Part shown: in pieces, positions 45,009 through 55,028 of the stretch
Layout of the letters: each line of letters begins with the position of its first letter
Numbering within the stretch: the stretch's first letter is position 1
Source: Amycolatopsis saalfeldensis
Lineage (GTDB): Bacteria > Actinomycetota > Actinomycetes > Mycobacteriales > Pseudonocardiaceae
Reading direction: 5' to 3'
NCBI RefSeq assembly: GCF_900110575.1
Contig: NZ_FOEF01000003.1
Span: forward strand, 186,001-250,000
DNA length: 64,000 nt
Program-made: the position numbers and the translations under genes
The notes under the pieces: generated by a model
Seen by the model: only the letters and a program-made list of their open reading frames with translations
Database searches by the model: none
What the model was told of the DNA's origin: nothing

Positions 45009-45024
45009 GGTTGGAGGCCGTCGG

Positions 45025-46164
45025 GTGGATCCACAGGACGAGTTGCTGGGCGAGGCGGCGAAGCTGGGGGCGGTGGCCGCGGATCACGCCGTGGAGACCG
45101 AGCAACGGCGGGCGCTGGCCCCCGCCGTGGTCGAGGCGGCCCGGGCCTCGGGCCTGTTCCGCGCCGGGCTGCCCGCGGCGCTCGGGGGAGCCGAGCCGTC
45201 CGCGGCGGCGGTGCTGCGGGCCGCGGAGAAGGTGGCCGAGGCCGACGCGTCGGCCGGCTGGTGCGTCTCCATCGCGGCCACCAGCAGCCTGCTCGGCGCG
45301 TACCTGCCCGCCGACGGCGGCCACGAGGTCTTCGGCGACCCGGCTTCGGTCGCCGCCGGCGTCTGGGCCCCGCGCGGGAAGGCGGTCCCGGCCGACGGCG
45401 GGGTCACGGTCTCCGGGCGCTGGTCGTTCTGCAGCGGGGTGCCGCACGCGGACTGGGCCTTCCTCGGCTGCGTCCGGCCCGAGGGCCAGGACGGCCGGCT
45501 GGTCGTCGCCGCGATCCCGGCCGCCGAGCTGACCGTGCACGACACCTGGCACACCTCGGGCCTGCGCGGCACCGGCAGCCACGACGTCAGCGCGGACGGG
45601 GTCTTCGTGCCCGCGCACCGCCTGCTGTCCGTTGTGGACGGACCACCCGCGAACGCCGGCACGCTGCATCGGTTCCCGCTCTTCGGCTTCTTCGCCGCGT
45701 CGATCGCCGCGGCCGCGCTCGGCAACGCGCGCGGCGCGGTCGCGGACCTCGTCGAGCTGGCCGGGGTGAAGAACCCGAGCGGTTCGCGTCGCACGCTCGC
45801 CGAGCGCTCGGCCACGCAGGGCGCCGTCGCCGAGGCCGAGGCTTCGCTGCGCGCGGCCCGCGAGTTCTACTACCGCGCCATCGACGACGCCTGGCAGGCC
45901 GTCGCTTCGGGGTCCATTGTGGTCGCCGAGGAGCTGCGGCTCGCGTTACGGCTGGCTTGCACGCATGCCGTCCGGACGTCGGCGGAGGTCGCGCGGACGA
46001 TGTACGACCTCGGCGGCGGGTCGGCGATCTACGAGACTTCGCCGCTGCAGCGCCGGTTCCGCGACGCGCACACGGCCACCGCGCACTTCCAGGTCAACCC
46101 CGCCACCTACGAGCTGGCCGGCCGGGTCCTGCTCGGCCTCCCGGCGGAGACGGCGCAGCTGTGA
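45025..46164 (+). CDS. Acyl-CoA dehydrogenase-fold flavoprotein (HsaA/HpaB-like)
   Basis: This 379-residue protein has the acyl-CoA dehydrogenase fold: ASAGWCVSIAATSSLLGAYL near residue 75, SGRWSFCSGVPHADW near 130, DTWHTSGLRGTGSHDV near 173 and a C-terminal four-helix domain. It lacks the catalytic base of true acyl-CoA dehydrogenases in a position I can recognise. Its pattern fits FMN/FAD-dependent group D monooxygenases such as HsaA, or indole and sulfur oxygenases. The GTG start follows GGAGG by 7 bases. It is first in an operon with an LLM oxidoreductase. Confidence 0.85.
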   Translation: MDPQDELLGEAAKLGAVAADHAVETEQRRALAPAVVEAARASGLFRAGLPAALGGAEPSAAAVLRAAEKVAEADASAGWCVSIAATSSLLGAYLPADGGHEVFGDPASVAAGVWAPRGKAVPADGGVTVSGRWSFCSGVPHADWAFLGCVRPEGQDGRLVVAAIPAAELTVHDTWHTSGLRGTGSHDVSADGVFVPAHRLLSVVDGPPANAGTLHRFPLFGFFAASIAAAALGNARGAVADLVELAGVKNPSGSRRTLAERSATQGAVAEAEASLRAAREFYYRAIDDAWQAVASGSIVVAEELRLALRLACTHAVRTSAEVARTMYDLGGGSAIYETSPLQRRFRDAHTATAHFQVNPATYELAGRVLLGLPAETAQL

Positions 46165-47123
46165 GCGGAATCGGCGTGGTGACGCCGTTCTGGCTCGACC
46201 GGCCGGATGCCGAGGCGGTCGAGATCGCCGTGGCGGCCGACCGCAACGGCTTCGGCGAGCTGTGGATCGGCGAGATGGCGACGTTCGACGCGTTCGCGCT
46301 GGCGACGGCCGTCGGGCTGCGCACGGAACGGCTCGGCGTGCGGGTCGGCCCGTTGCCGATCGGTGTCCGCACGCCGGTTTCGCTGGCGCTCGGCGTCTCG
46401 TCGGTGGCCGGGCTGACGCGTCCGCCGGTGGGGCTCGCGCTCGGCGGCTCGAGCCCGGCGATCGTCGGCCGCTGGCACGACCGGCCGTGGGAGCACGCCG
46501 CGGGCCGGATGCGCGAGACGGTCGGGGCGCTGCGTGCTGTCCTGAATGGACAACGGCTTTCCCTTGCCGGGGAACATATCCGCAGTGACGGTTTCCGCCT
46601 GCGGCAGCCGGTGCCGGAGCTGCCGATCACGGTGGCGGCGTTCGGCCCGGCGATGACGCGGGTGGCCGCGGAGGTGGCGGACGAGGTCGTGCTCAACCTG
46701 GTGCCGCCCGCGCGGGTCGCGGCGGCGCGGAAGGCGGTGGACGCGCACGCCGCTGCCGCCGGGCGGACGCCGCCGCGGCTGGCGGTGTGGATCCCGGTGG
46801 CGCTCGACCCCGGCGCGGCCACGCGACGGCAGCTGGCCGCGCAGCTCAGCGTCTACCTGAGCCCGCCGGGCTACGGCGAAATGTTCGCGTCACTGGGTTA
46901 CGGCTCGCTCGTGGCTTCGGCGCGGTCCGGTGCGTCGCGCGCCGAGCTGGCGGCCGCCGTCCCGCCGGAGCTGGCCGCGGCCGTCGGCGCGATCGGTGAC
47001 GTTTCGCAGGTTCGCGGGCGGATCGCCGAGTACCACGCGGCGGGCGCGGACCACGTCGGCCTGGTCCCGGCCACGGCGGAAGACCCGGCCGGCCGGGCAC
47101 TGCTGCGCGAGCTGGCGCCGTGA
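46161..47123 (+). CDS. LLM-class flavin/F420-dependent oxidoreductase
   Basis: This 320-residue TIM-barrel oxidoreductase of the luciferase-like superfamily has GIGVVTPFWLDRP, FGELWIGEMATFDAF, VGPLPIGVRTPVSLALGVSSVAGLT and the cofactor-phosphate loop VGLALGGSSPAIVGRWH. In actinobacteria members with this pattern commonly use F420, but FMN cannot be excluded. It overlaps the preceding flavoprotein gene by 4 bases (GTGA), so the two probably act in one pathway. Confidence 0.9.
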   Translation: MSGIGVVTPFWLDRPDAEAVEIAVAADRNGFGELWIGEMATFDAFALATAVGLRTERLGVRVGPLPIGVRTPVSLALGVSSVAGLTRPPVGLALGGSSPAIVGRWHDRPWEHAAGRMRETVGALRAVLNGQRLSLAGEHIRSDGFRLRQPVPELPITVAAFGPAMTRVAAEVADEVVLNLVPPARVAAARKAVDAHAAAAGRTPPRLAVWIPVALDPGAATRRQLAAQLSVYLSPPGYGEMFASLGYGSLVASARSGASRAELAAAVPPELAAAVGAIGDVSQVRGRIAEYHAAGADHVGLVPATAEDPAGRALLRELAP

Positions 47124-47590
47124 TGGCCGCGGAACACGAGCTGCGCCACCGGTTCACCGCGGAATCCGTCGGCCGGTCGCTGGAGGCGCTGGGGGAGCGC
47201 TGGACCCTGCTGATCCTGCGCGAGGCGTTCTTCGGCGTGCGGCGGTACGCGCAGTTCGCGCGGAACCTCGGCATCCCGCGCCCGACCCTGTCCGCGCGCC
47301 TGAAAAGCCTGGTGGAGCTGGAAGTCCTGGACCGCGTGGTCTACGCGACGGACCCGGACCGCTTCGAATACCGCCTCACCACGGCCGGCAAGGCGATCTT
47401 CCCGGCCCTGGTCGTCCTCATGCACTGGGGCGACGACCACCTCCCGCCCCCGGACGGCCCGCCGCTGATCCTGCGTCACCACCCTTGCGGTGAACCGGTT
47501 TCGCCGTACCTCGCCTGCCGCCACTGCGCCGAGGAGGTCACCACGGCGAACGTGACCCCGGAGCCGGGCCCGGGCTACCGCGGCGGGTAA
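47120..47590 (+). CDS. HxlR-family transcriptional regulator
   Basis: This 156-residue winged-helix protein of the HxlR type has LGERWTLLILREAFFGVRRYAQFARNLGIPRPTLSARLKSLVELEVL and YRLTTAGKAIFP. Its C-terminal extension holds three clustered Cys residues (HHPCGEP and CRHCAEE), which could bind a metal or sense redox state, as described for other HxlR proteins such as HypR. It overlaps the oxidoreductase by 4 bases and likely controls this operon. Confidence 0.9.
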   Translation: MMAAEHELRHRFTAESVGRSLEALGERWTLLILREAFFGVRRYAQFARNLGIPRPTLSARLKSLVELEVLDRVVYATDPDRFEYRLTTAGKAIFPALVVLMHWGDDHLPPPDGPPLILRHHPCGEPVSPYLACRHCAEEVTTANVTPEPGPGYRGG

Positions 47591-47608
47591 CCCGGGGCCG
47601 GTGCGGGC

Positions 47609-49012
47609 TCAGGCGTGGGCGTAGATCAGGGACCACTCCCAGCCACAGCTCTGGCAGGTGCCGGCCTGAACCTGGCCGCCGTGGCCGCCGACCGGGACCC
47701 AGCCGTCCGAGACACGGAGGTCGTAGCGCCCGGCGGGTACCGCGCTGAAGGCGACGTGCCCGTCGGCGTCGGTCTGCCCGGTCGCGACCACCTGGCCGTC
47801 GGTGTGGTCGACGAGGCTCACCGCGGTGCTGGTGATCGCTTCACCCGCGTCCTGGGTGGAGTTGTGGTTGTCGTCGTGGTAGATCCGGCCGCTGGTCCCG
47901 GCCGCGGTGCCCGGCACCTTGGCCCAGAGCTCGATCGCCGGGTAGCCCTCCGGGCCGGCCATCGCGGGGCCGAAGTCGCACGCCACGCCGAAGCCGCCGT
48001 ACTGGCTCGCGGCCGGTGGGACCGTGCCGGTTTCGGTGAAGGTCCGCGTCTCACCGGGCGCGAACGTCAGCGAAGCCGGGTACACGAGGTCGGACCAGGA
48101 CTTCCAGCCGACGAGGCTGTCGGGGTCGTCGCCGACCCGGTCGCACCAGCCCGAGACGTCGGTCAGCGTTTCGGCGCTGGTGTTGGTCAGCGTCACGGTC
48201 AGCTGCGCGCTGTCACCCGCCGCGTAGGTGGTGCGGTCCAGTGAAGCCGTCGCCTGCAACTTGTCCGAAAACGGCCGCACGGCGCGGAGTAGCACCCCGG
48301 ACGAGGGCTGGTCACCGCCGACGTCGAAGGCCGGCCCCTGCCCGCCTTCGGCGATCCAGCCACCGGGCAGCGCATCGGCGCTGACGGCGTAGCGCTGCGC
48401 GGGCCCGGTGAAGGTGAACGTGCCGTCGGCACCGGTGGTGACCGGGAACCTCGACTGGGGGCTGTAGACCTGCACCGTCGCGCCGGCCAGGCCCTCACCG
48501 GGGTCGAAGGCGTGGTTGCCGTTGCGGTCGCCGTACACGACGCCGTCGGCGGATCCGGTGGTCGTGGTCGGATCGATGAACGGCACGGTCACCTCGGCCG
48601 GAAGCTGGTCGGAGGGCGCCAGCCAGGTGCTGACCCGCACCTGCGGCGGCCCGGTCCACCAGTCCACCTCGGCGGTGAGCGTGACGGCGGCGGTCGCGCC
48701 GGGGTCGAGGGTCACGCCCGGCCCGCTCGGGTCCAGCCCGGCCCAGTCCTTGACGTTCAGCCAGGACCCGCCGATCTGGTCGAGCGAGACGTGGAGCCCG
48801 GTGAGCGGGTACTCCGCCAGGCTGTGCAGGGAAACGGTGAGCGGGAACGGTTTCCCGACCAGGTGCGCGCCGCTGTCGGTGGACGCGCTCACTTCCAGCT
48901 GTGGTGGGGGCGGGTCGGCCGAAGCGGCCGGCGTGAGGAGGGCACCGAGGGTCAGCGCGGCGGTCAGCCCGGACAGGAGCCGGGTGAGCCCGCGCAGGGG
49001 TCTGTGGGACAA
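47609..49012 (-). CDS. Secreted SdrD-B-like repeat protein
   Basis: This 467-residue protein has a Sec signal peptide (LLSGLTAALTLGALLTPAASA, cleavage near residue 31). Two SdrD-type B domains each carry a calcium-loop motif (GDRNGNHAFDPGE near residue 170 and DDNHNSTQDAGE near 390) followed by VTTGADGTFTF or DADGHVAFSAVPAGRYDL. DUF11-like immunoglobulin-type domains lie between them. It is extracellular and structural or adhesive; no sortase motif or membrane anchor ends it. I chose a TTG start (49012) with GGGGGAA about 8 bases upstream; the ATG at 49093 would add 27 residues before the signal peptide. Confidence 0.82.
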   Translation of the reverse strand: MSHRPLRGLTRLLSGLTAALTLGALLTPAASADPPPPQLEVSASTDSGAHLVGKPFPLTVSLHSLAEYPLTGLHVSLDQIGGSWLNVKDWAGLDPSGPGVTLDPGATAAVTLTAEVDWWTGPPQVRVSTWLAPSDQLPAEVTVPFIDPTTTTGSADGVVYGDRNGNHAFDPGEGLAGATVQVYSPQSRFPVTTGADGTFTFTGPAQRYAVSADALPGGWIAEGGQGPAFDVGGDQPSSGVLLRAVRPFSDKLQATASLDRTTYAAGDSAQLTVTLTNTSAETLTDVSGWCDRVGDDPDSLVGWKSWSDLVYPASLTFAPGETRTFTETGTVPPAASQYGGFGVACDFGPAMAGPEGYPAIELWAKVPGTAAGTSGRIYHDDNHNSTQDAGEAITSTAVSLVDHTDGQVVATGQTDADGHVAFSAVPAGRYDLRVSDGWVPVGGHGGQVQAGTCQSCGWEWSLIYAHA

Positions 49013-49153
49013 GGGTGTTTCCCCCTGGGAAAAGGCCGTCCGTGGGCGTCCCCCGACGCACGCTTGCCGGGCCGGCTCGAGAGCTGCGATCAACGGAGAA
49101 AGTACGCCACAGCCGCATTTTCGCGCCAGTGGGTAATCCGGTCGGAGCAGTGC

Positions 49154-50002
49154 TCAGCCGGCTTCGCGGGCGACGATCGTGTCCCAGTGTGACTGGGCTT
49201 CGGTTCGCCATTCGGCGTAACGGCGGTGGAACAGGTCGGCCGCCTGGGCGCCGCTCCAGCGTTCGGGCAGCAGGTCGGGCGGCAGGCCGGGGTCGAGGAA
49301 CGGGAAGCGGCGCCATTCGTGGACCAGGTGGGTCTGGGCGAGCAGCACGGCTTCGCCCGAGCGGGGCGCCAGGCCGGTGAACTCGTCGATGAACCGCTCG
49401 TAGTGGCGGTCCAGTTCGCTGAGGTCCCAGGCGCGCGCCGCCATCTGGTGCTCGTCGCCGATGTCCGCGTAGCCGGCGACGAACGACATCGCCTGGCCGC
49501 TGTCGGTGAGGTCCCCGACCAGCCGCGCGGCCTCGGCCTGCGCGGAGGTGTCCGGGCTGATCCACACGCCCGGCGCGGGCGAGCCGAAACCGGCCCAGCT
49601 CAGCCGCGTGCGCATGCGGTGGCGCAGATCCCGCTGCGTCTCCGGCACCGAGACCAGCAGCACGAGCCACCGGCGGTCCCATTCCCCGCGGCCGCGGCCG
49701 AAGCTGTAGATCCGCTCGGCGCCTTCGGTCAGCAGCCGCCGTCCCGGCGGGGTCAGCGACCAGCGCACGCGCCGTCCGGCCCGCTCCGACTGCAGCCAGC
49801 CCTCGCCCGAAGCCCGGGCCAGCGCCTGCCGCGCCGACTTCTCCTCGACCTTGAACAGGGCGAGCACGTCGACCAGCGTGGAGGTCCAGACCGCGTCGGG
49901 CCGGGGCAGCACGTACTCGCCGAGCACCGTCATCAGCAGCGACCGGGCGCTGGTGTGCGCCAGCTCGCGCCGGCGGGTCACGGTGGGCCGGGTAGCCGCC
50001 AC
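49154..50002 (-). CDS. PaaX-family transcriptional regulator
   Basis: This 282-residue regulator has the PaaX N-terminal winged helix (SARSLLMTVLGEYVLPRPDAVWTSTLVDVLALFKVEEKSARQAL), a central domain (RWLVLLVSVPETQRDLRHRMRTRLSWAGFG) and the PaaX C-terminal domain. PaaX represses phenylacetate degradation when phenylacetyl-CoA is absent. No paa genes are in the window, so the target is unknown; the nearby aromatic-type acyl-CoA ligase is 16 kb away. It is transcribed in the same direction as the sigma factor gene upstream. Confidence 0.88.
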   Translation of the reverse strand: MAATRPTVTRRRELAHTSARSLLMTVLGEYVLPRPDAVWTSTLVDVLALFKVEEKSARQALARASGEGWLQSERAGRRVRWSLTPPGRRLLTEGAERIYSFGRGRGEWDRRWLVLLVSVPETQRDLRHRMRTRLSWAGFGSPAPGVWISPDTSAQAEAARLVGDLTDSGQAMSFVAGYADIGDEHQMAARAWDLSELDRHYERFIDEFTGLAPRSGEAVLLAQTHLVHEWRRFPFLDPGLPPDLLPERWSGAQAADLFHRRYAEWRTEAQSHWDTIVAREAG

Positions 50003-50089
50003 GAGCGGATCACCGCCTTCCGAGGAGACGGGGACGGGCGTCCGGTCAGGTTACCGCTCCGGCCCGGCCGGGGTGCCGGCCGCCGCGCC

Positions 50090-50941
50090 TCAGAAGACCG
50101 CCACCTCCAGCCCGGCCAGCCGCTCGGGCTCGGTGACGATCTCGATGCCGGTGATCCGGTCGCCGTCGACGGTGAACGCCATCGTCGAGGTCAGCCGGCC
50201 CAGCGGGGCGACGATGATGCCGGGCTTGCCGTCGACGAGGGCCGGGCGCGCGAAGCGGGCGCGTTCGGAGAACCGCCGCGCGCCGTTCGCCACCTGCTCG
50301 GCGCCGCGGACGACAGTGGCGTCGTCGCCGTCCACGCGCAGCACGACGTCGGGGTCGAGCACGGCGACGAGTGCGGTGAAGTCCCCTTCGCGCGCGGCGG
50401 CGAGGAAAGCGTCGACGACCCGGCGCCGTCGGGCGAGGCCGGCTTCCGAAGCGGTGGTGCCGCCCCGGACCCGGCGCCGCGCGCGGCTCGCGAGCTGACG
50501 CGCGGCGGCCGGGGCGCGGTCCACGATCGGCGCGATCTCCTCGAACGGCAGCGCGAAGATGTCGTGCAGCACGAACGCCAGCCGCTCGGCCGGGGACAGG
50601 GTGTCGAGCACGACGAGCAGCGCGAGCCCGACCGAATCGGCCAGCACGGCCTCGTCCCCGGGATCGGTGCCGCCAGCCTGGTCCGGCAGCTCGTCCCCGG
50701 CCGGCTCCTCGCGCCGCGACGCCCGCGAGCGCAGCACGTCGAGGCACACCCGGCTGACCACCGTGGTCAGCCAGCCGCCGAGGTTCCCGACGTCCTCGGT
50801 GCCGGCGCGGCTGAACCGCAGCCAGGCCTCCTGCACGGCGTCGTCCGCCTCGGCCAGCGAGCCCAGCATCCGGTAGGCCACCGCCCTGAGGTGGGCGCGG
50901 TGGGTCTCGAACTGCTGCGCCGCCAGGTCCCGCTCGTCCAC
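50090..50941 (-). CDS. sigJ: ECF sigma factor, SigJ/ECF41 type
   Basis: This 283-residue protein has region 2 (RAVAYRMLGSLAEADDAVQEAWLRF), region 4 (LSPAERLAFVLHDIFALPFEEIAPIVDRAPAAARQLASRARRRV) and a C-terminal SnoaL-like domain (about 170-283, RRVVDAFLAAAREGDFTALVAVLDPDVVLRVDGD). The fused SnoaL domain acts as a built-in anti-sigma and activation module in ECF41 factors. The usual gene partner is a carboxymuconolactone decarboxylase or oxidoreductase; none adjoins it here. Confidence 0.93.
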   Translation of the reverse strand: MDERDLAAQQFETHRAHLRAVAYRMLGSLAEADDAVQEAWLRFSRAGTEDVGNLGGWLTTVVSRVCLDVLRSRASRREEPAGDELPDQAGGTDPGDEAVLADSVGLALLVVLDTLSPAERLAFVLHDIFALPFEEIAPIVDRAPAAARQLASRARRRVRGGTTASEAGLARRRRVVDAFLAAAREGDFTALVAVLDPDVVLRVDGDDATVVRGAEQVANGARRFSERARFARPALVDGKPGIIVAPLGRLTSTMAFTVDGDRITGIEIVTEPERLAGLEVAVF

Positions 50942-51061
50942 TGTGCTCCTCCGCTCCGGGTGCTCTCCCCACTCTGACGCGCGCAGGACCGCGATTGTGA
51001 CTCAGATGCGCGCCCGTGCGACGGTGAGCGCGTTACTCCCTGGTCATCGAGAGGCGTTCCC

Positions 51062-51847
51062 TTGCCGGATCCCGAGTCCGTTGTCCTACGGTTGCGCGCC
51101 GCCGGGTGTGTGTTCGCCGAAGAAGAGGCGCGGCTGCTCGTCGAGGCTGCCGCCACCCCCGGCGAGCTGGACGCCATGGTCAGGCGCCGGGTCGGCGGCC
51201 TGCCGCTGGAGCACGTGCTCGGCTGGGCGGAGTTCGCCGGCCGGCGGTTCGTGGTGGAGCCGGGGGTGTTCGTGCCGCGGCACCGCACCGAGCTGCTCGC
51301 GCGGCTGGCCACCGGGTTCGCGCACGCCGGCGCCGTGGTCGTCGACCTGTGCTGCGGGTCCGGGGCGCTCGGCGCCGTGGTCGCCGCGGCCGTGCCGGTC
51401 GAGCTGCACGCCACCGACCTCGAGCCCGCGGCGGTCCGGTGCGCTCGTCGCAACGTCGTCGGCCGCGTCTACCAGGGCGACCTCTACGCGCCGTTGCCGA
51501 GCGAGCTGCGCGGACGCGTCGACGTGCTGATCTCCAACGTCCCGTACGTGCCCACCGGCGAGATCGCCCTGCTCCCGCCCGAGGCGCGCGAGCACGAGCC
51601 GCTGGTCGCCCTCGACGGCGGGGCCGACGGGCTCGACGTCCTGCGCCGCGTGGTCACCGAGGCCCCGGGCTGGCTCGCGCCCGGCGGCCACGTGCTGTTC
51701 GAGACGAGCGAGGGCCAGGCGGCCCGCGCGATGGCCGACGTCGAACGCGCCGGCCTGCGCGCGCGCGTCGAGGAATCGGCGGAGCTGGGGGCCACCGTGG
51801 TCGTCGGGCAGCGATCGGCCGTAGAACCGTTGCTGCACAAGGAGTAA
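51062..51847 (+). CDS. PrmC-related protein N5-glutamine methyltransferase
   Basis: This 261-residue Rossmann-fold methyltransferase has the AdoMet loop [15 protein letters not shown], an acidic [11 protein letters not shown] and the catalytic motif as NVPYVP, where classical PrmC/HemK has NPPY. That substitution and the short N-terminal domain place it in the PrmC-related subfamily found in actinobacteria, not the release-factor enzyme itself. It probably methylates a glutamine in an unidentified protein. The start is a TTG at 51062 with AGAGG about 7 bases upstream. Confidence 0.85.
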   Translation: MPDPESVVLRLRAAGCVFAEEEARLLVEAAATPGELDAMVRRRVGGLPLEHVLGWAEFAGRRFVVEPGVFVPRHRTELLARLATGFAHAGAVVVDLCCGSGALGAVVAAAVPVELHATDLEPAAVRCARRNVVGRVYQGDLYAPLPSELRGRVDVLISNVPYVPTGEIALLPPEAREHEPLVALDGGADGLDVLRRVVTEAPGWLAPGGHVLFETSEGQAARAMADVERAGLRARVEESAELGATVVVGQRSAVEPLLHKE

Positions 51848-51916
51848 TCCCTCGGACGGTGGTTGGCCGGGCGGGCCCGCGGGTATGTCGCCGGGGTCGC
51901 GAGAGAAGGGACCTCG

Positions 51917-52513
51917 ATGAAGGTTTACGCCGACCGCCCGGCCCGCCGCGCCGCCCAGCTCCTCGCCGATCTCTTCGCCCTCGGCCTCACCACCGCCGCG
52001 GTGTGGCTCGCCGTGCAGGTGCACACCGAGGTGATGCGGATGCGCGCGCCCGGCGACGGCCTCGTCGACGCGGGCTCGGGCCTGCGCGGCACGTTCGACT
52101 CGGCCGCGGGAAAGGCCGGCGGCATCCCGCTGATCGGCGACGCGCTGGCCGGGGCGCTGCACACCGGCTCCGCCGCCGGCACCAAGCTCGCCGACGCCGG
52201 GCACTGGCAGATCGACGCCGTCACCGACCTCGCGTGGTGGATGGCGGCGTTCGTGGTGGCCTTGCCCGTGGTGTTCCTGCTGGTCTCGTGGCTGCCGCTG
52301 CGCTGGCGGTTCACCCGTGGCGCCACCGCGGCCGCCCGCCTGCGCCGTCAGGGCGAAGACGGTCTCGACCTGCTCGCCCTGCGCGCCCTCGTCACGCGCC
52401 CGCTGCCGCGAGTGGCGAAAGCGGGCGAGCTGACCGCCGGCTGGCGCGAGCACGACCCCGCCGTGATCCACCGCCTCGCGGGCTGGGAGCTCCGGCGGCA
52501 CGGGCTGCGCTGA
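51917..52513 (+). CDS. Two-pass membrane protein of unknown function
   Basis: This 198-residue protein has a membrane helix at about 14-34, an extracellular loop rich in Gly/Ala (about 40-100), a second helix at about 108-130, and a basic cytoplasmic tail ([21 protein letters not shown]). I do not recognise a named family, but proteins of this plan occur across Pseudonocardiales. The ATG at 51917 follows GAGAAGGGA. Confidence 0.75.
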   Translation: MKVYADRPARRAAQLLADLFALGLTTAAVWLAVQVHTEVMRMRAPGDGLVDAGSGLRGTFDSAAGKAGGIPLIGDALAGALHTGSAAGTKLADAGHWQIDAVTDLAWWMAAFVVALPVVFLLVSWLPLRWRFTRGATAAARLRRQGEDGLDLLALRALVTRPLPRVAKAGELTAGWREHDPAVIHRLAGWELRRHGLR

Positions 52514-52600
52514 CCGGCATTCGTGGCGTTGTCGATCACGACACGGATTCGTCCGGTCCTCGCACTGCACTCACGGCGCCGCGCCGTTTAGGGTCGGGTC

Positions 52601-53758
52601 ATGTTGGTCGGCCTGCTCACCCGGGAGTACCCACCGGACGTCTACGGGGGAGCGGGGGTGCACGTCGAGTTCCTCGCCCGGGAGCTGCGGTCGCTGGTCG
52701 ATCTCGACGTCCACTGCTGGGGCCCGGACCGTCCCGACGGCGCGTACGGGCACCGGGACCCGCACGAGTACAGCCAGCCCGCGTTCGCGACGATCGACAT
52801 CGCCGTGTCCATGGCCGAAGCGCTGCGGGGCCACGACCTCGCGCACAGCCACACCTGGTACGCCAACCTCGGCGGCCACCTCGCGAAGCTCACCCACGGC
52901 ATCCCGCACGTGATCACCGCGCACTCGCTGGAGCCGTTGCGGCCGTGGAAGGCCGAGCAGCTCGGTGGCGGCTACCGCGTGTCGTCCTGGATCGAGCGCG
53001 ACGCCTACGAGGCCGCGGACGCGATCATCGCCGTCAGCGGCGGCATGCGCGAGGACGTGCTCCGGGCATACCCGGCGGTGGACCCGGGGCGGGTCCACGT
53101 GGTGCACAACGGCATCGACACCACGCTCTACCAGCCCGACCCGGACCGGGACGTGCTGCTCAAGCACGGCATCGACCCGGACCGGCCGTACGCGTTGTTC
53201 GTCGGCCGGATCACCCGGCAGAAGGGCGTGCCGCACCTGGTGCGCGCCGGGTTCGACCTCGCCGAGGACGTGCAGCTGGTGCTGTGCGCCGGCGGCGCCG
53301 ACACCCCCGAGCTGGACGCCGAGTTCCGCGGCCTGGTCGCGGACCTGCAGCGCGAACGCACCGGCGTGCACTGGATCCCGGAGATGCTGCCGCGCGCGGA
53401 GGTCGTCCAGCTGCTCACGCACGCGACGGTGTTCGTCTGCCCCTCGGTGTACGAGCCGCTCGGCATCGTGAACCTCGAGGCCATGGCCTGCGGCACGGCC
53501 GTGGTGGCCAGCGACGTCGGCGGCATCCCCGAGGTCGTCGAAGACGGGGTCACCGGCCTGCTCGTGCACTACGACGAGGCGGACCCCGCGGCGTTCGAGG
53601 CGGACCTCGCCCGGCGCGTCAACGCACTCGTCGCCGATCCCGCCCGCGCCACCGGGATGGGCCTGGCCGGGCGGGCGAGGGCCGTGGGAGAGTTCGGCTG
53701 GGCCGCGATCGCCGCTCGGACGGTCGCGATCTACGAGGCGTGCGGGAGGGTTTCGTGA
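52601..53758 (+). CDS. glgM: Glycogen synthase / maltose-1-phosphate synthase (GlgM)
   Basis: This 385-residue GT4 enzyme has the N-terminal [25 protein letters not shown] and the C-terminal nucleotide-sugar-binding [30 protein letters not shown]. This is the actinobacterial glycogen synthase type; in mycobacteria it makes alpha-maltose-1-phosphate from ADP-glucose for the GlgE pathway. It overlaps glgC by 4 bases (GTGA) in the same direction, so synthase and ADP-glucose supply are co-expressed. In mycobacteria, as I recall, the two genes are divergent. Confidence 0.93.
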   Translation: MLVGLLTREYPPDVYGGAGVHVEFLARELRSLVDLDVHCWGPDRPDGAYGHRDPHEYSQPAFATIDIAVSMAEALRGHDLAHSHTWYANLGGHLAKLTHGIPHVITAHSLEPLRPWKAEQLGGGYRVSSWIERDAYEAADAIIAVSGGMREDVLRAYPAVDPGRVHVVHNGIDTTLYQPDPDRDVLLKHGIDPDRPYALFVGRITRQKGVPHLVRAGFDLAEDVQLVLCAGGADTPELDAEFRGLVADLQRERTGVHWIPEMLPRAEVVQLLTHATVFVCPSVYEPLGIVNLEAMACGTAVVASDVGGIPEVVEDGVTGLLVHYDEADPAAFEADLARRVNALVADPARATGMGLAGRARAVGEFGWAAIAARTVAIYEACGRVS

Positions 53759-54972
53759 TCGACGGATCCGACGTGCTGGGCATCGTCCTGGCGGGCGGCG
53801 AGGGCAAGCGGCTGATGCCGCTGACCGCCGACCGCGCCAAGCCCGCGGTGCCCTTCGGCGGGGTGCACCGGCTGATCGACTTCGTGCTCTCCAGCCTGGT
53901 GCACGGCGGCATCCGGCGGATCTGCGTGCTCACCCAGTACAAATCGCACTCGCTCGACCGGCACATCAGCACGACCTGGCGGCTCTCGTCGCTGACCGGG
54001 GAGTACGTGACTCCGGTGCCCGCGCAGCAGCGCCTGGGCCCGCGCTGGTTCCAGGGCAGCGCCGACGCCATCCACCAGAGCCTGAACCTGGTCTACGACG
54101 AGCAGCCCGCCTACATCGCGGTGTTCGGCGCCGACAACATCTACCGGATGGACCCGCGGCAGATGATGGACGCGCACATCGCCTCGGGCGCGGGCGTCAC
54201 CGTGGCCGGCATCCGGGTGCCGCGGGCCGAGGCGAGCGCGTTCGGCGTGATCCACACCGAGGACGGCACGAGGATCGACGCGTTCCTGGAGAAGCCGGAA
54301 GACCCGCCGGGCCTGCCGGGCTCGCCCGACGAGTCGTACGTGTCGATGGGCAACTACGTGTTCACCACGCAGGTGATGATCGACGCGCTGAAGGAGGACT
54401 CGAAGAACGTCGGCTCGAAGCACGACATGGGCCGCGACATCATCCCGGCGCTCGTCGCGAAGGGCGAGGCGGCCGTCTACGACTTCAACGGCAACGAGGT
54501 CCCCGGCGAGACCGAGCGCGACCACGGCTACTGGCGCGACGTCGGGACCATCGACAGCTACTACGACGCGCACACGGACCTGATCTCGACGTACCCGATC
54601 TTCAACCTGTACAACCGGAAATGGCCGATCCTGGCGCATCCGGGCCAGCGGGCCGCGGCGAAGTTCGTCGAGGGCGGCACGGCCAACCAGTCGATCGTCA
54701 GCAACGGCTGCATCATCTCCGGCGCCCAGGTGGTCGACTCGGTGCTCTCCCCGGACGTGCTGGTGGAGAACGGCGCCGTGGTGCAGGGCTCGGTGCTGCT
54801 CGACGGCGTCCGCGTGGGCCGCGGCGCCGTGGTCCGCCGCGCGATCCTGGACAAGAACACCGTCGTCCCGCCCGGTGCCCACATCGGCGTCGACCTGACC
54901 CGCGACCGCGAGCACTACCACGTGAGCCCCGGCGGGATCGTCGTGCTGGGCAAGGGAGAACGCGCGCTGTAA
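53755..54972 (+). CDS. glgC: Glucose-1-phosphate adenylyltransferase (ADP-glucose pyrophosphorylase)
   Basis: This 405-residue enzyme makes ADP-glucose from ATP and glucose-1-phosphate, the committed step of glycogen synthesis. The N-terminal catalytic domain shows [28 protein letters not shown] and the substrate-binding [12 protein letters not shown] and FLEKPEDPP. The C-terminal left-handed beta helix (about 290-405; [28 protein letters not shown]) is the allosteric domain. The start is a GTG overlapping the glgM stop. A strong hairpin terminator follows. Confidence 0.96.
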   Translation: MIDGSDVLGIVLAGGEGKRLMPLTADRAKPAVPFGGVHRLIDFVLSSLVHGGIRRICVLTQYKSHSLDRHISTTWRLSSLTGEYVTPVPAQQRLGPRWFQGSADAIHQSLNLVYDEQPAYIAVFGADNIYRMDPRQMMDAHIASGAGVTVAGIRVPRAEASAFGVIHTEDGTRIDAFLEKPEDPPGLPGSPDESYVSMGNYVFTTQVMIDALKEDSKNVGSKHDMGRDIIPALVAKGEAAVYDFNGNEVPGETERDHGYWRDVGTIDSYYDAHTDLISTYPIFNLYNRKWPILAHPGQRAAAKFVEGGTANQSIVSNGCIISGAQVVDSVLSPDVLVENGAVVQGSVLLDGVRVGRGAVVRRAILDKNTVVPPGAHIGVDLTRDREHYHVSPGGIVVLGKGERAL

Positions 54973-54991
54973 CCGCTCTCCGGCCGCCGCG

Positions 54992-55019
54992 GCGGGGCCG
55001 TGCCTGACCGGGCACGGCC
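54992..55019. terminator. Bidirectional terminator after glgC
   Basis: GGGGCCGTGCC (54992-55002) and GGCACGGCCCC (55009-55019) form an 11-bp perfect stem with loop TGACCG, in the 56-base gap between convergent glgC and the DUF2382 gene. Confidence 0.85.
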
Positions 55020-55028
55020 CCCACTCCG

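Noticed and set aside
45025..46164. Genuine fatty acyl-CoA dehydrogenase
   Set aside because: The fold matches, but I could not locate the expected catalytic Glu, and the operon partners are an LLM oxidoreductase and an HxlR regulator, which favours a monooxygenase-type role.
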